A DNA stretch of 64,000 nucleotides, from positions 164,315 to 228,314 of the forward strand of contig NZ_JAUKTR010000005.1 in assembly GCF_030504955.1 (NCBI RefSeq), written 5' to 3'. The notes beneath the pieces were generated by a model that did no database searches, had not been told where the DNA came from, and saw only the letters and a list, made by a program, of their open reading frames with translations. A program made the position numbers and the translations under genes. This document shows positions 53,480 through 61,824 of the stretch, piece after piece; the first letter of the stretch is position 1; every line of letters begins with the position of its first letter. The DNA comes from Peiella sedimenti. Its GTDB lineage: Bacteria; Pseudomonadota; Alphaproteobacteria; Caulobacterales; Caulobacteraceae.

Positions 53480-54159
53480 AGACGCCCGACAAAGTCCGGC
53501 ACGGCGCGCGAGGCGGGGCCATAGACGCCTTCGTCGAATAGACTGGCGCCGGCGCTCGGCTCCAGATTGATCTCCACCGTGCGCGCCCCGGCCCGCCTGG
53601 CCTGCCGCACGAAGCCCGCCGCCGGATAGACCGCTCCTGAGGTGCCGATGGACAGGAACAGGTCGCAGCCTTCCAGCGCCGCCTCGATGCGCTCCATCTG
53701 AAGGGGCGTTTCCCCGAACCAGACGATGTGCGGCCGAAGCGTCCCCTCGGGCGCCAGGTCGCTCGCGCAGGTCTCGACGCGGCCCGTGCGCACGCACCGC
53801 GCCTTCAGAAGTTCGCCGTGCATGTGGATCAGCTCGAAGCCGGGGGCGGGTGGAATCTGCGCGTGGGCCCGGTCGTGCAGATCATCGACGTTCTGGGTGA
53901 CCAAAAGGAAGCTCCCCTCCCAGCGCGCCGCCAGCTCCGCCAGGGCCAGATGCGCCGCGTTCGGCTCCACCTCCGCCAGCTGTCGTCTCCGCCGGTTGTA
54001 GAAATCCTGCACCAGCGCCGCATCGCGGGCAAAGGCCTCGGGCGTCGCCACGTCCTCGACCCTGTGGCCCATCCAAAGGCCGTCATTGGCGCGGAAGGTC
54101 GGCACGCCGCTCTCGGCCGAAATGCCGGCGCCGGTCAGGACGACGAGGTTGCGCGTCAT
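53476..54159 (-). CDS. Sir2-family NAD-dependent protein deacylase, zinc-site-poor
   Basis: Sirtuins remove acyl groups from lysine using NAD. The 227-residue product has GAGISAESGVPTFRAND (residues 10-26), the TQNVDDLH motif, catalytic H114 in IHMHGELL, WFGETP and C-terminal IGTSGAVYPAAGF. Tyr54 and Arg57 (DFYNRRRRQ) match the acyl-binding pair of CobB/SIRT5-type desuccinylases. Only two cysteines (C122, C131) remain in the region that normally has four zinc ligands, so the zinc module is shortened or absent. The neighbours are tyrosine-catabolic genes. Confidence 0.88.
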   Translation of the reverse strand: MTRNLVVLTGAGISAESGVPTFRANDGLWMGHRVEDVATPEAFARDAALVQDFYNRRRRQLAEVEPNAAHLALAELAARWEGSFLLVTQNVDDLHDRAHAQIPPAPGFELIHMHGELLKARCVRTGRVETCASDLAPEGTLRPHIVWFGETPLQMERIEAALEGCDLFLSIGTSGAVYPAAGFVRQARRAGARTVEINLEPSAGASLFDEGVYGPASRAVPDFVGRL

Positions 54160-54260
54160 GGCTGCTTCCTAGCACGGCCGCGCGATGATCTGACGCCAAA
54201 GACCGTTGCCAATAAGAACGGACGGGCGCTAGTCTTCGCCTCGAAGCAGGAGGGAAAGCC

Positions 54261-54641
54261 ATGTTCACCCACGTCACGCTCGGGGCCGACGACGTCGAGG
54301 CCTCGCGCCGCTTCTATGAGGCGGCTCTCGGCGCCCTGGGCCACGAGCCGGGCCAGCGCGATCCCAAGGGCCGCTACTGGTGGCGCACGGCGTGGGGCGC
54401 CTTCGCCATCGGCAAGCCCATCGACGGCGAGGCCGCCAGCTGCGCCAACGGCGGCACCGTCGGCTTTCTGGCCGGCAGCCCGGAAGCGGTCGACGCCTTC
54501 CACGCCGCCGGGGTGGCGGCGGGCGGCGCGGCCATCGAGGATCCGCCCGGCCCCCGCGACAATCCCTTCGGCCGCCTCTACCTGGCCTATCTGCGCGACC
54601 CGGCGGGCAACAAGATCTGCGCCCTGCACCGCATGGGCTGA
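54261..54641 (+). CDS. VOC family protein
   Basis: The 126-residue product has MFTHVTLGADDVEASRRFYEAAL at the start and YLAYLRDPAGNKICALHRMG at the end, the first and last VOC modules, with likely metal ligands in the first (His4) and last segments. It is the first gene on the plus strand after the sirtuin and is 50 bases ahead of the peptidase gene. The substrate is unknown. Confidence 0.83.
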   Translation: MFTHVTLGADDVEASRRFYEAALGALGHEPGQRDPKGRYWWRTAWGAFAIGKPIDGEAASCANGGTVGFLAGSPEAVDAFHAAGVAAGGAAIEDPPGPRDNPFGRLYLAYLRDPAGNKICALHRMG

Positions 54642-54691
54642 CGCGGGACCGCGCCTCGGGGTAAGACAGGCCTTCCGGTCTGGAGGCCAGT

Positions 54692-55735
54692 ATGACGCGC
54701 ATCCTTGCGGCGCTCGCCGCTTTCGCCGCCCTCGTCGCCACCGCGCCCGCCCAGGCGCAGGAGGGCCGCTGGGCCCTGGCCCTGCACGGCGGGGCCGGGA
54801 CCATCGAGCGTAGCCGCATGACGCCCCAGATGGACGCCGCTTACCGCGCCGCCCTGACCGCCGCGCTCGAGCGGGGGGCCGCCGTGCTGCGCGCGGGCGG
54901 CTCGTCGCTGGACGCCATCCAGGCGGTGATCGAAGGCTTCGAGGACGACGAGCTGTTCAACGCCGGACGCGGCGCCGTCTTCACCGCCGAGGGCGTCAAC
55001 TCGCTGGACGCCTCCATCATGGATGGCCGGACCCTGGCCGCCGGCGCCGTGGCCGGCGCGGTCACCACCCGCCACCCCATCGCCCTGGCCCGTGCGGTGA
55101 TGGAGCAGAGTCCCCACGTCATGCTGTCGGGGCGCGACGCCGACCGCTTCGCCGCCTCGGTGGGGCTGGAGCAGGTCCCGACCGCCTACTTCTTCACCGA
55201 GCGGCGCTGGCGCCAGCTGGAGGAGGCCCTGACGGCCCGGGGCGAGCCCATCCCGCCGCGTCCCGAAGGGGCCGGCTCAGCGACCATGGCCGATGCGGGC
55301 CTGGACGACCATCGCTTCGGCACGGTGGGCGTGGTGGCGCTGGATCAGTCCGGCCGCATCGCCGCGGGCACCTCCACCGGCGGCACCACGGCCAAGCGCT
55401 GGGGCCGCATCGGCGACTCGCCCATCATCGGCGCGGGGACCTACGCCTCCAATCTTGAGGGCTGCGCCGTCTCGGCCACCGGCACGGGCGAGTACTTCAT
55501 CCGCTTCACCGTGGCCCGGGACATCTGCGCCCTCAGGCATCATCAGACCATGCCCATACAGCAGGCCGCCGACGCCGAGATCGCCCAGGTCGGCCAGGCC
55601 GGCGGAGACGGCGGCGTCATCGTCCTTTCCGAAGAGGGCGATGTGGCCTTCGCCATGAACACCTCCGGAATGTACCGGGGTCTCGTGACTTCGAACGCCC
55701 CTGTATGGGTGGCCATCTATGCGGACGAGGAGTAG
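54692..55735 (+). CDS. Exported isoaspartyl peptidase/L-asparaginase (Ntn hydrolase)
   Basis: The 347-residue product has a signal peptide (residues 1-20, ending APAQAQ), then the Ntn-hydrolase precursor. GHP-like autoprocessing occurs at T211 in RFGTVGVVALDQSGRIAA, which should become the nucleophile after self-cleavage. TSTGGTTAKRWGRIGDSPIIG holds the substrate-side residues. It should release beta-aspartyl residues or ammonia from asparagine in the periplasm. It lies ten bases ahead of hmgA. Confidence 0.9.
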   Translation: MTRILAALAAFAALVATAPAQAQEGRWALALHGGAGTIERSRMTPQMDAAYRAALTAALERGAAVLRAGGSSLDAIQAVIEGFEDDELFNAGRGAVFTAEGVNSLDASIMDGRTLAAGAVAGAVTTRHPIALARAVMEQSPHVMLSGRDADRFAASVGLEQVPTAYFFTERRWRQLEEALTARGEPIPPRPEGAGSATMADAGLDDHRFGTVGVVALDQSGRIAAGTSTGGTTAKRWGRIGDSPIIGAGTYASNLEGCAVSATGTGEYFIRFTVARDICALRHHQTMPIQQAADAEIAQVGQAGGDGGVIVLSEEGDVAFAMNTSGMYRGLVTSNAPVWVAIYADEE

Positions 55736-55744
55736 CCCGACCCC

Positions 55745-56881
55745 ATGAGCAAGAAGACCTGGATCCCCGTCCGCGGCGCCCAAGGGCGGCACTCGCGTCA
55801 GGCCCACGCGGACCTGCCCGAGGGCACCTATGAGCGCGAAATCTCCAAGGAGGGCTTCTTCGGCCCGGCGGCCTTCCTCTACCACCAGCGCCCGCCCACG
55901 GGCTGGGTCAGCTTCGAGGGGCCCCTTCGCCCGCGCGCCTTTGATCTGAACGGGCTGAACGAGGCGGCCGGATCGCCCTGGAATGCGCCGGTCGTGCTGC
56001 ACAACAAGGCCACCGAGATCCGCTTCTGGAAGCTGGACCGCCCCATGCCGGACCTGGCCCGCAACGCCGACGGCGACCAGCTGCTCTTCATCCACCGTGG
56101 CGAGGGCGAGCTCTTCTGCGACTACGGCCGCATGACCTATCGCCCCGGCGACTACCTCTACCTGCCGCGCGGGACCATGTGGCGGCTGAAGCCGGCCTCA
56201 GAGACCGCCGTCTTGATGATCGAGGCCACCAACACCCACTACACCCTGCCCGACCGCGGCCTGCTCGGCCCCCACGCCATCTTCGATCCGGCCGTGCTGG
56301 TCACGCCCGAGATGGACGAGGCCTTCCGCGCCCACCAGGCCGAAGAGGGCCTGTTCCGCGTCGACATCAAGAAGCGCGGCCAGGTCTCCACCGCCGCCTA
56401 TCCCTATAATCCGCTGGACGCCGTGGGCTGGCACGGCGAACTGGCGCCGGTGAAGCTGAACGTCACCGACATCCGCCCGGTCCTGTCGGCGCGCTATCAC
56501 CTGCCGCCCAGCGCCCACACCACCTTCCTGTCGGACCGGTTCGTGGTCTGCACCTTCGCGCCCCGGCCCTTCGAGACCGATCCCGGCGCCATCAAGATCC
56601 CGTTCTTCCACAACAACGACGATTTCGACGAGGTGCTGTTCTACCACGCGGGCGACTTTTTCAGCCGGGACAACATCGACGCCGGCATGATGACCTTCCA
56701 CCCGTCGGGCTTCACCCACGGGCCGCACCCCAAGGCGCTGAAGAAGATGCTGGTTCAGGACAAGGTCGCCACCGACGAGTACGCGGTGATGATCGACACC
56801 CGCGATCCGCTCGACATCGGCGAGGGCGCGGCCTCGGTCGAGAACCACGCCTATGTCGACAGCTGGAAGACGCCGGGCTGA
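55745..56881 (+). CDS. hmgA: Homogentisate 1,2-dioxygenase
   Basis: HmgA opens the ring of homogentisate to give maleylacetoacetate. The 378-residue product is a cupin with LYLPRGTMWRL and the C-terminal iron site EVLFYHAGDFFSR and HPSGFTHGPHP (His and Glu ligands). It is somewhat shorter than the 430-residue enterobacterial form but matches the shorter form seen in alphaproteobacteria. No maleylacetoacetate isomerase or fumarylacetoacetase gene is visible downstream in the window. Confidence 0.93.
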   Translation: MSKKTWIPVRGAQGRHSRQAHADLPEGTYEREISKEGFFGPAAFLYHQRPPTGWVSFEGPLRPRAFDLNGLNEAAGSPWNAPVVLHNKATEIRFWKLDRPMPDLARNADGDQLLFIHRGEGELFCDYGRMTYRPGDYLYLPRGTMWRLKPASETAVLMIEATNTHYTLPDRGLLGPHAIFDPAVLVTPEMDEAFRAHQAEEGLFRVDIKKRGQVSTAAYPYNPLDAVGWHGELAPVKLNVTDIRPVLSARYHLPPSAHTTFLSDRFVVCTFAPRPFETDPGAIKIPFFHNNDDFDEVLFYHAGDFFSRDNIDAGMMTFHPSGFTHGPHPKALKKMLVQDKVATDEYAVMIDTRDPLDIGEGAASVENHAYVDSWKTPG

Positions 56882-56900
56882 AGGCCTGGGCTGACGCCGC

Positions 56901-57332
56901 CTAAAGGTTGACGATCCGCGCGCCCAGCCGGTCCGCCAGACGGTCGGCGACCAGGCTGCGGTGGCAGCCGGCGTGGTCCGCCTCATAGCAGAGCAGGGCC
57001 GAGGGGCTCTCGCGCGCCACATCGGCCGCACGCTCCAGCTGGACCTGGGCCTCGGGCTCGGCCAGGCAGGCCGTGAAGATCTCGCGCATCTCGTCCACGC
57101 GGCCCGCGCGCGCCGCCTGACGCGCCGACTTGGGCGAGCCCAGCCCGCGCAGATGGACATAGTCGATGCCCGCCTCGTTCAGGCTGTTCGACAGGATGGT
57201 CTTGGAGAAGCCGGCCCGGCGCGAGGCGGCGATGGCCCGCACGTCGATCAGGGTCTTCACCCCCGCCGCCTTCAGCCGCCCGATCACGTCGGCCAGGGTC
57301 GCCTTCTCATAGCCGATGGTGAACAGGTCCAT
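56901..57332 (-). CDS. DUF488 family protein
   Basis: The 143-residue product starts MDLFTIGYEKATLADVIGRL and has DVRAIAASRRAGFSK and YEADHAGCHRSLVAD, the core of the DUF488 family. One or two Cys near the C-terminus could be redox or metal sites. Its function is unknown; it lies three bases after the AI-2E family gene. Confidence 0.85.
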   Translation of the reverse strand: MDLFTIGYEKATLADVIGRLKAAGVKTLIDVRAIAASRRAGFSKTILSNSLNEAGIDYVHLRGLGSPKSARQAARAGRVDEMREIFTACLAEPEAQVQLERAADVARESPSALLCYEADHAGCHRSLVADRLADRLGARIVNL

Positions 57333-57335
57333 GCC

Positions 57336-58421
57336 TCAGTCGTCCTTGATTCCCATGGCCGCATCGCTGTCTTCGCCCAGGTAAAGGGTCCGGACCAGCA
57401 GGTAGATGATCACGGCCAGCGGCGTTGCGAACAGTATGCCGATCGGGCCGAACAGCGCCGCGAAGGCCAGGATGGCGAACAGGGTCAGGACCGGCGGCAG
57501 GGTCAGCATCCGCTTCTGCACCAGCGGCATGATCAGATTGCCCTCGATCTGCTGGATGATGACGTAGAGCAGGACGGTCCACAGCACGGCGTCGGGCCCC
57601 TCCAGGAGGGCCAGCAGGAACGCCGGGATGAAGGCCAGGGTCGGGCCGACGATGGGCACGAACTCCAACATGCCGGCGAACAGACCGAGCGCCAGCGGGG
57701 ACGGCAGGCCGATGGCCCAGGTCCCCAGGGTCACCAGCACCCCGATCAGCAGCATCGAGATCAGCTGGCCCAGCAGCCAGCGCTTCAGGCCCTCGCCGCT
57801 GACGTCGAAGGCCCGGCCCATCTTGTCCTTGAGCCCGCCCGTCGGCGCCAGCCGCAGAAGGCCGTCGCGATAGCTCTGCGGATTGAGCGCCAGGAAAAGC
57901 CCGGCGAAGATCACGAGGATCAGCTCGCCCAGACCCGTCATCAGGGTGGCCGCCACGGCCCGGGCGCCGCTGAACACGCCCGATCCCAGCATGTCGCTTC
58001 CGGCGCCGCCCGCCCCGCTCGAGGGCTCCAGCTCGTTCAGCCGCGCCACGATCTCGCGGCCGTAGGGCAGGGTCTCCAGCCGCGACTGCACCGTTTCCCA
58101 GGCCAGGGGCAGCCGCTCGCTCAGCGACGACAGCTGGGCGTCGATCTGCCGACCGAACAGCCAGCCCGCCAAGCCGAGAAAGGCGAAGACGCCCACCAGG
58201 GCCGCCAGCACCGCCCACCTCTGCGGCAGACGCAGGTAGCGCTGGATCGGTTCGGCGATCGTGCGCAGCAGCACGGCGATCAGCACCGCCCCGAAGATCA
58301 ACAACAGGACATGCGTCAGACGCCAGGCCAGCAGCACGCCTACGCCGAGCAGCAGGATGAAAAAGGCGCGTCGGACGAACTGGGGGTCCAGCGCCGGGGG
58401 CGAAGCGGAAGGTCCAGCCAT
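57336..58421 (-). CDS. AI-2E family membrane transporter
   Basis: The 361-residue product has about eight membrane helices, including LLGVGVLLAWRLTHVLLLIFG at the start, and a central extracytoplasmic loop of the AI-2E/UPF0118 type. The family name derives from TqsA in E. coli and not all members export autoinducer-2; many are sodium/proton antiporters. It starts 57 bases after the epoxide hydrolase stop and is coupled to the DUF488 gene. Confidence 0.9.
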   Translation of the reverse strand: MAGPSASPPALDPQFVRRAFFILLLGVGVLLAWRLTHVLLLIFGAVLIAVLLRTIAEPIQRYLRLPQRWAVLAALVGVFAFLGLAGWLFGRQIDAQLSSLSERLPLAWETVQSRLETLPYGREIVARLNELEPSSGAGGAGSDMLGSGVFSGARAVAATLMTGLGELILVIFAGLFLALNPQSYRDGLLRLAPTGGLKDKMGRAFDVSGEGLKRWLLGQLISMLLIGVLVTLGTWAIGLPSPLALGLFAGMLEFVPIVGPTLAFIPAFLLALLEGPDAVLWTVLLYVIIQQIEGNLIMPLVQKRMLTLPPVLTLFAILAFAALFGPIGILFATPLAVIIYLLVRTLYLGEDSDAAMGIKDD

Positions 58422-58478
58422 GGACGGTCAACGCCGGGCCGCCGCTCAAGGTTCGCCCAAAGCCCTCGATCGGCCGCG

Positions 58479-59438
58479 TCAGGCGCGTTTCAGAAAGTCC
58501 AGCAGCGCCGCGTTCACCTCATCGGGCCGCTCCTGCTGCAGCCAGTGGCCGGCGCCGGGCACAATGACCTTGCCGCGCAGGTTCGGGACCCACTGATCCA
58601 GCTCGGCCTCGGCTCCCTGCGCGTAGAGTCTCACCGGATCCGCCTCCCCCGCCAGGAACAGGGCCGGGACCTCAATGCGCTTGTCCTGAAAGGCCGACGT
58701 CAGAGCCCAGTTGCGGTCGATATTTCGGTACCAGTCGAAGGCGGGGCGAAATCCGGTGCGACCGAAGGCATCGGCGTACTCCGCCAGATGATCCGCACTC
58801 ATCCAGGGCGGCCTTGGCGCCTCGTCGGGGATGGTGTCCAGCAGGGCCAGGCCCTCCGGCACGAAGCCGGTGGAGCGCGCCTCGGGCGGCGTCGCCCCGT
58901 CATAGCCGTAGAAGCACTTCCTCAGCGCGGCTTCCGGATCGGCGTCGAAGGGGGCATGCGCGTCCGGCGCCTGGAAACGCTGGATGTAAAGGTCGCCCAG
59001 CCCCGCCCGCTTCGACAGCGCCGCCATGATCTTGGTGGGCGGTCCCGCCGCACGCCGCGGCTGGAAGGGCACGCTGAGACCGGCGACTTTCGTGAACAAA
59101 TCCGGCCTCAGCAGCGCGCAGTGCCAGGCCACCGCCGCGCCCCAGTCGTGACCGACCACCGTGCAGGTCTCGGCCCCGCAGGCGTTCGCCAGTCCCACCA
59201 CGTCCCCCACGAGATTCAGGATGGAATAGGCGTCGCGATCTTCCGGCGCCGCGCTTAGGCCGTAACCCCGCATGTCGGGCGCGACCGCGCGATAGCCGGC
59301 CTCGGCCAGCGCCTCGATCTGCGCGCGCCAGCTGATGGCCAGCTCGGGAAAGCCGTGCAGGAGGAGGACCAGCGGCCCCTCCCCCGCCTCCAGCACGGAG
59401 AAGGTCAGGCCGTTCGCTTCAACGGCCCGCCTCCGCAT
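58479..59438 (-). CDS. Alpha/beta hydrolase, epoxide hydrolase-like
   Basis: The 319-residue product has the HGFPE oxyanion region (LHGFPELAISWRAQ), the nucleophile Asp in GHDWGAAVAW (near residue 103), the catalytic acid and the His in GAGHWLQQERPDEV. An Asp nucleophile with HGFPE favours an epoxide hydrolase over an esterase. The start ATG shares one base with the fadJ stop (TGATG), so it is translated with the beta-oxidation enzyme, suggesting epoxy- or unsaturated fatty acid use. Confidence 0.9.
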   Translation of the reverse strand: MRRRAVEANGLTFSVLEAGEGPLVLLLHGFPELAISWRAQIEALAEAGYRAVAPDMRGYGLSAAPEDRDAYSILNLVGDVVGLANACGAETCTVVGHDWGAAVAWHCALLRPDLFTKVAGLSVPFQPRRAAGPPTKIMAALSKRAGLGDLYIQRFQAPDAHAPFDADPEAALRKCFYGYDGATPPEARSTGFVPEGLALLDTIPDEAPRPPWMSADHLAEYADAFGRTGFRPAFDWYRNIDRNWALTSAFQDKRIEVPALFLAGEADPVRLYAQGAEAELDQWVPNLRGKVIVPGAGHWLQQERPDEVNAALLDFLKRA

Positions 59439-61636
59439 CAGGCCGCGGCTTTCTTGCCGCCGAACTTGCCGTAGAAAGTCTCGCCCTTGGCCGCCATGTC
59501 GCGCAGGAACTGCGGGACCTTGAAGCGGTCGCCGTGCGTCTCCGCCAGCCGGTCGCAGGTCTCGACGAAAGCCTTGGTCCCCACCCCGTCGATCAGGCTG
59601 ATGGGCCCGCCCGACCAGGGCGCGAAGCCCCAGCCCAGGATGGCGCCCACATCGGCCTCGCGCGGATCGTCCACCACGCCCTCGTCCCAGCAGCGCGCGG
59701 CCTCGACGGCCTGGCGGTAGAGCAGGCGCGTCTTCAGGCCGTCCACGCTGTCGAAGGCCGACGGCCCTTCGCCGAAGCCCTCGGTCTGGGTGGTGGGCGC
59801 CAGCTCCGCCAGGCCCGGCCACAGGGTCTTGGGCGAGCCCTTCTGTTCCGGATAGTCGTAGAAGCCCTTGCCGTTCTTGCGGCCGTAGCGACCGCCCTCG
59901 ACCATGGCCGCGACGATGTCCTCGCCGGGGTTGGGGACGTAGGCGTCTCCCAGATCCAGCTTAGTCTGCTTGGCGATCTTGTAGGACAGGTCCAGCGCCA
60001 CGTCGTCGTGCATCTCCAGCGGGCCGCGCGGCATGCCGGTCATGCGCCCGACGTTGTCGATCAGCGTCGGGGAATAGCCCTCCTTCAGCATCGCCATGCC
60101 CTCGGTCAGATAGGTGGCGAAGCAGCGCGAGGTGTAGAAGCCTCTGGAGTCGTTCACGACGATCGGCGTCTTTTTGATCTTCATGACGTAGTCGAGCGCC
60201 TTGGCCAGGGCCGCCTGGCCGGTCTTCTCGCCCATGATGATCTCGACCAGCATCATCTTGTCGACGGGCGAGAAGAAGTGGATGCCGATGAAGTCCTCGG
60301 GCCGCACCGACGCCTCGGCCAGACCCGTGATCGGCAGGGTCGAGGTGTTGGAGCCGAACACGGCGCCCGCCTCCAGCTGGGCCTCGGCCTTCTTCGTCAC
60401 GTCGGCCTTGATCTCGCGGCTTTCGAACACCGCCTCGATCACCAGGTCCGAGCCCTTGACCAGGGCGTAGTCGGTCGTCGGCGTGATCAGGGCCAGGGTG
60501 GCGTCGGCCTTCTCGCGGGTCATCTGGCCGCGCGAGACGCGCTTTTCGATCAGGCCCACGGCGTAGGCCTTGCCCTTCTCGGCGGCCTCCTGGCTCTGGT
60601 CGATCAGCACGGTTTCGATGCCGGCCATGGCCTGCACATAGGCGATGCCCGCGCCCATCATGCCGGCGCCCAGCACAGTGACCTTCTTCGGATCGGACTT
60701 GGGCTCTTTCGCGGGACGCAGGGCGCCCTTGTCCAGCTCCTGCTTGGAGAGGAACAGCGAGCGGATCATGGCCCGCGCCTGGGGGGTCATCAGGGTCTTG
60801 ATGAAGTAGCGCGTCTCGACCCGAAGGGCCGCGTCCATGGGCAGCTGCACGCCCTCATAGACCGCCTTCATCATGTTCAGCACGGCCGGATAGTTGCCGT
60901 AGGACTGCTTGCGCAGCATGGCGTTGCCCATGATGAACACCTGGCTGCCCGCCGGGTGATAGGGACCGCCGCCGGGCAGCTTGAAGGACTTCTCGTCCCA
61001 GGGCTGGACGCCCTTGCCGGTCTTGACCCAATCCTTGGCGGTCTGGACCACCTCGGCGGCGGGCACGACCTGATGCACCACGCCCGCGGCCAGCGCGTCC
61101 TTGGGCCGCCAGGACTTGCCTTCGCTGATCTGCATCAGGGCGTTCTGCACCCCGATCAGGCGCGGCAGGCGCTGGGTGCCGCCGCCGCCCGGGAACAGGC
61201 CCACCTTGATCTCGGGCAGGCCCAGCTGGACCTTGGAGTCGTCGGCCACCACACGGTGATGGCAGGCCAGGGTCAGCTCCAGACCACCTCCGAGGGCGAG
61301 GCCGTTGATGGCCGCCGCCACCGGCTTTCCACAGGTCTCCAGCGCGCGCAGGGCCGCGTTCAGCCGCCACCCGGCGTCATAGGCCGCCTGCAGGTCGCCG
61401 CCGCCGGAAAACACGCCCTCGGCCATGTCGCCCAGGTCCGCCCCGGCGCAGAAGCCGGTCGCCTTGCCCGAGGTCAGCACCACGCCCTTGATGGCGTCGT
61501 CGGTCTTCACCCGCTCGACCCACTCGGGGATCTCCTTCATCACCCCGGAGGTCAGGGTGTTCATCGAGCGCCCCGGCACGTCGAAGGTGATGAGGGCGAT
61601 GCCGTCGGCGTCGACGTCGATCTTGAAGTTTTCCAT
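59438..61636 (-). CDS. fadJ: Multifunctional fatty acid oxidation protein: enoyl-CoA hydratase/3-hydroxyacyl-CoA dehydrogenase
   Basis: The 732-residue product has an N-terminal crotonase domain with AAINGLALGGGLELTLACHH and VGLFPGGGGTQRLPRL. The NAD-binding Rossmann motif VTVLGAGMMGAGIAYVQA follows (near residue 310), and the HAD catalytic segment IGIHFFSPVDKMMLVEII. It lacks the PhaJ-type shortening, so both activities should be present. Its partner thiolase gene precedes it 188 bases away, interrupted by a repeat. Confidence 0.93.
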   Translation of the reverse strand: MENFKIDVDADGIALITFDVPGRSMNTLTSGVMKEIPEWVERVKTDDAIKGVVLTSGKATGFCAGADLGDMAEGVFSGGGDLQAAYDAGWRLNAALRALETCGKPVAAAINGLALGGGLELTLACHHRVVADDSKVQLGLPEIKVGLFPGGGGTQRLPRLIGVQNALMQISEGKSWRPKDALAAGVVHQVVPAAEVVQTAKDWVKTGKGVQPWDEKSFKLPGGGPYHPAGSQVFIMGNAMLRKQSYGNYPAVLNMMKAVYEGVQLPMDAALRVETRYFIKTLMTPQARAMIRSLFLSKQELDKGALRPAKEPKSDPKKVTVLGAGMMGAGIAYVQAMAGIETVLIDQSQEAAEKGKAYAVGLIEKRVSRGQMTREKADATLALITPTTDYALVKGSDLVIEAVFESREIKADVTKKAEAQLEAGAVFGSNTSTLPITGLAEASVRPEDFIGIHFFSPVDKMMLVEIIMGEKTGQAALAKALDYVMKIKKTPIVVNDSRGFYTSRCFATYLTEGMAMLKEGYSPTLIDNVGRMTGMPRGPLEMHDDVALDLSYKIAKQTKLDLGDAYVPNPGEDIVAAMVEGGRYGRKNGKGFYDYPEQKGSPKTLWPGLAELAPTTQTEGFGEGPSAFDSVDGLKTRLLYRQAVEAARCWDEGVVDDPREADVGAILGWGFAPWSGGPISLIDGVGTKAFVETCDRLAETHGDRFKVPQFLRDMAAKGETFYGKFGGKKAAA

Positions 61637-61661
61637 TGGCTCTTACGCCTCTTCTTCAAAG

Positions 61662-61805
61662 CCCTTCCCCTCGAGGGGGAAGGGTTGGGATGGGGTGGAG
61701 GCAGAAGGCCTCCGAATAATCTCTTGTGGCGAGGCGCCTCCTGGATCGGCCCGGAACCGGCTCGCCCTCACCCCACCCCCGGCCCCTCCCCCTCGAGGGG
61801 AGGGG
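61662..61805. repeat. REPIN-like inverted-repeat element between thiolase and fadJ genes
   Basis: CCCTTCCCC-TCGAG-GGGGAAGGG (61662-61684) and CCCCTCCCC-CTCGA-GGGGAGGGG (61783-61805) are two hairpins in opposite orientation, with TGGGGTG-rich inner arms that also match in reverse complement. The element is about 144 bases with terminal inverted repeats and no coding potential. It sits inside an operon. Confidence 0.75.
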
Positions 61806-61824
61806 AGGACTGAGGCGCTAAGCC

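Noticed and set aside
56961..59258. 765-codon plus-strand open frame opposite the DUF488, AI-2E and epoxide hydrolase genes
   Set aside because: It runs antisense to three recognisable genes and has a Gln/Arg/Gly-rich biased composition.
59534..61813. 759-codon plus-strand open frame opposite fadJ
   Set aside because: Shadow frame in a GC-rich gene; fadJ has complete domains on the minus strand.
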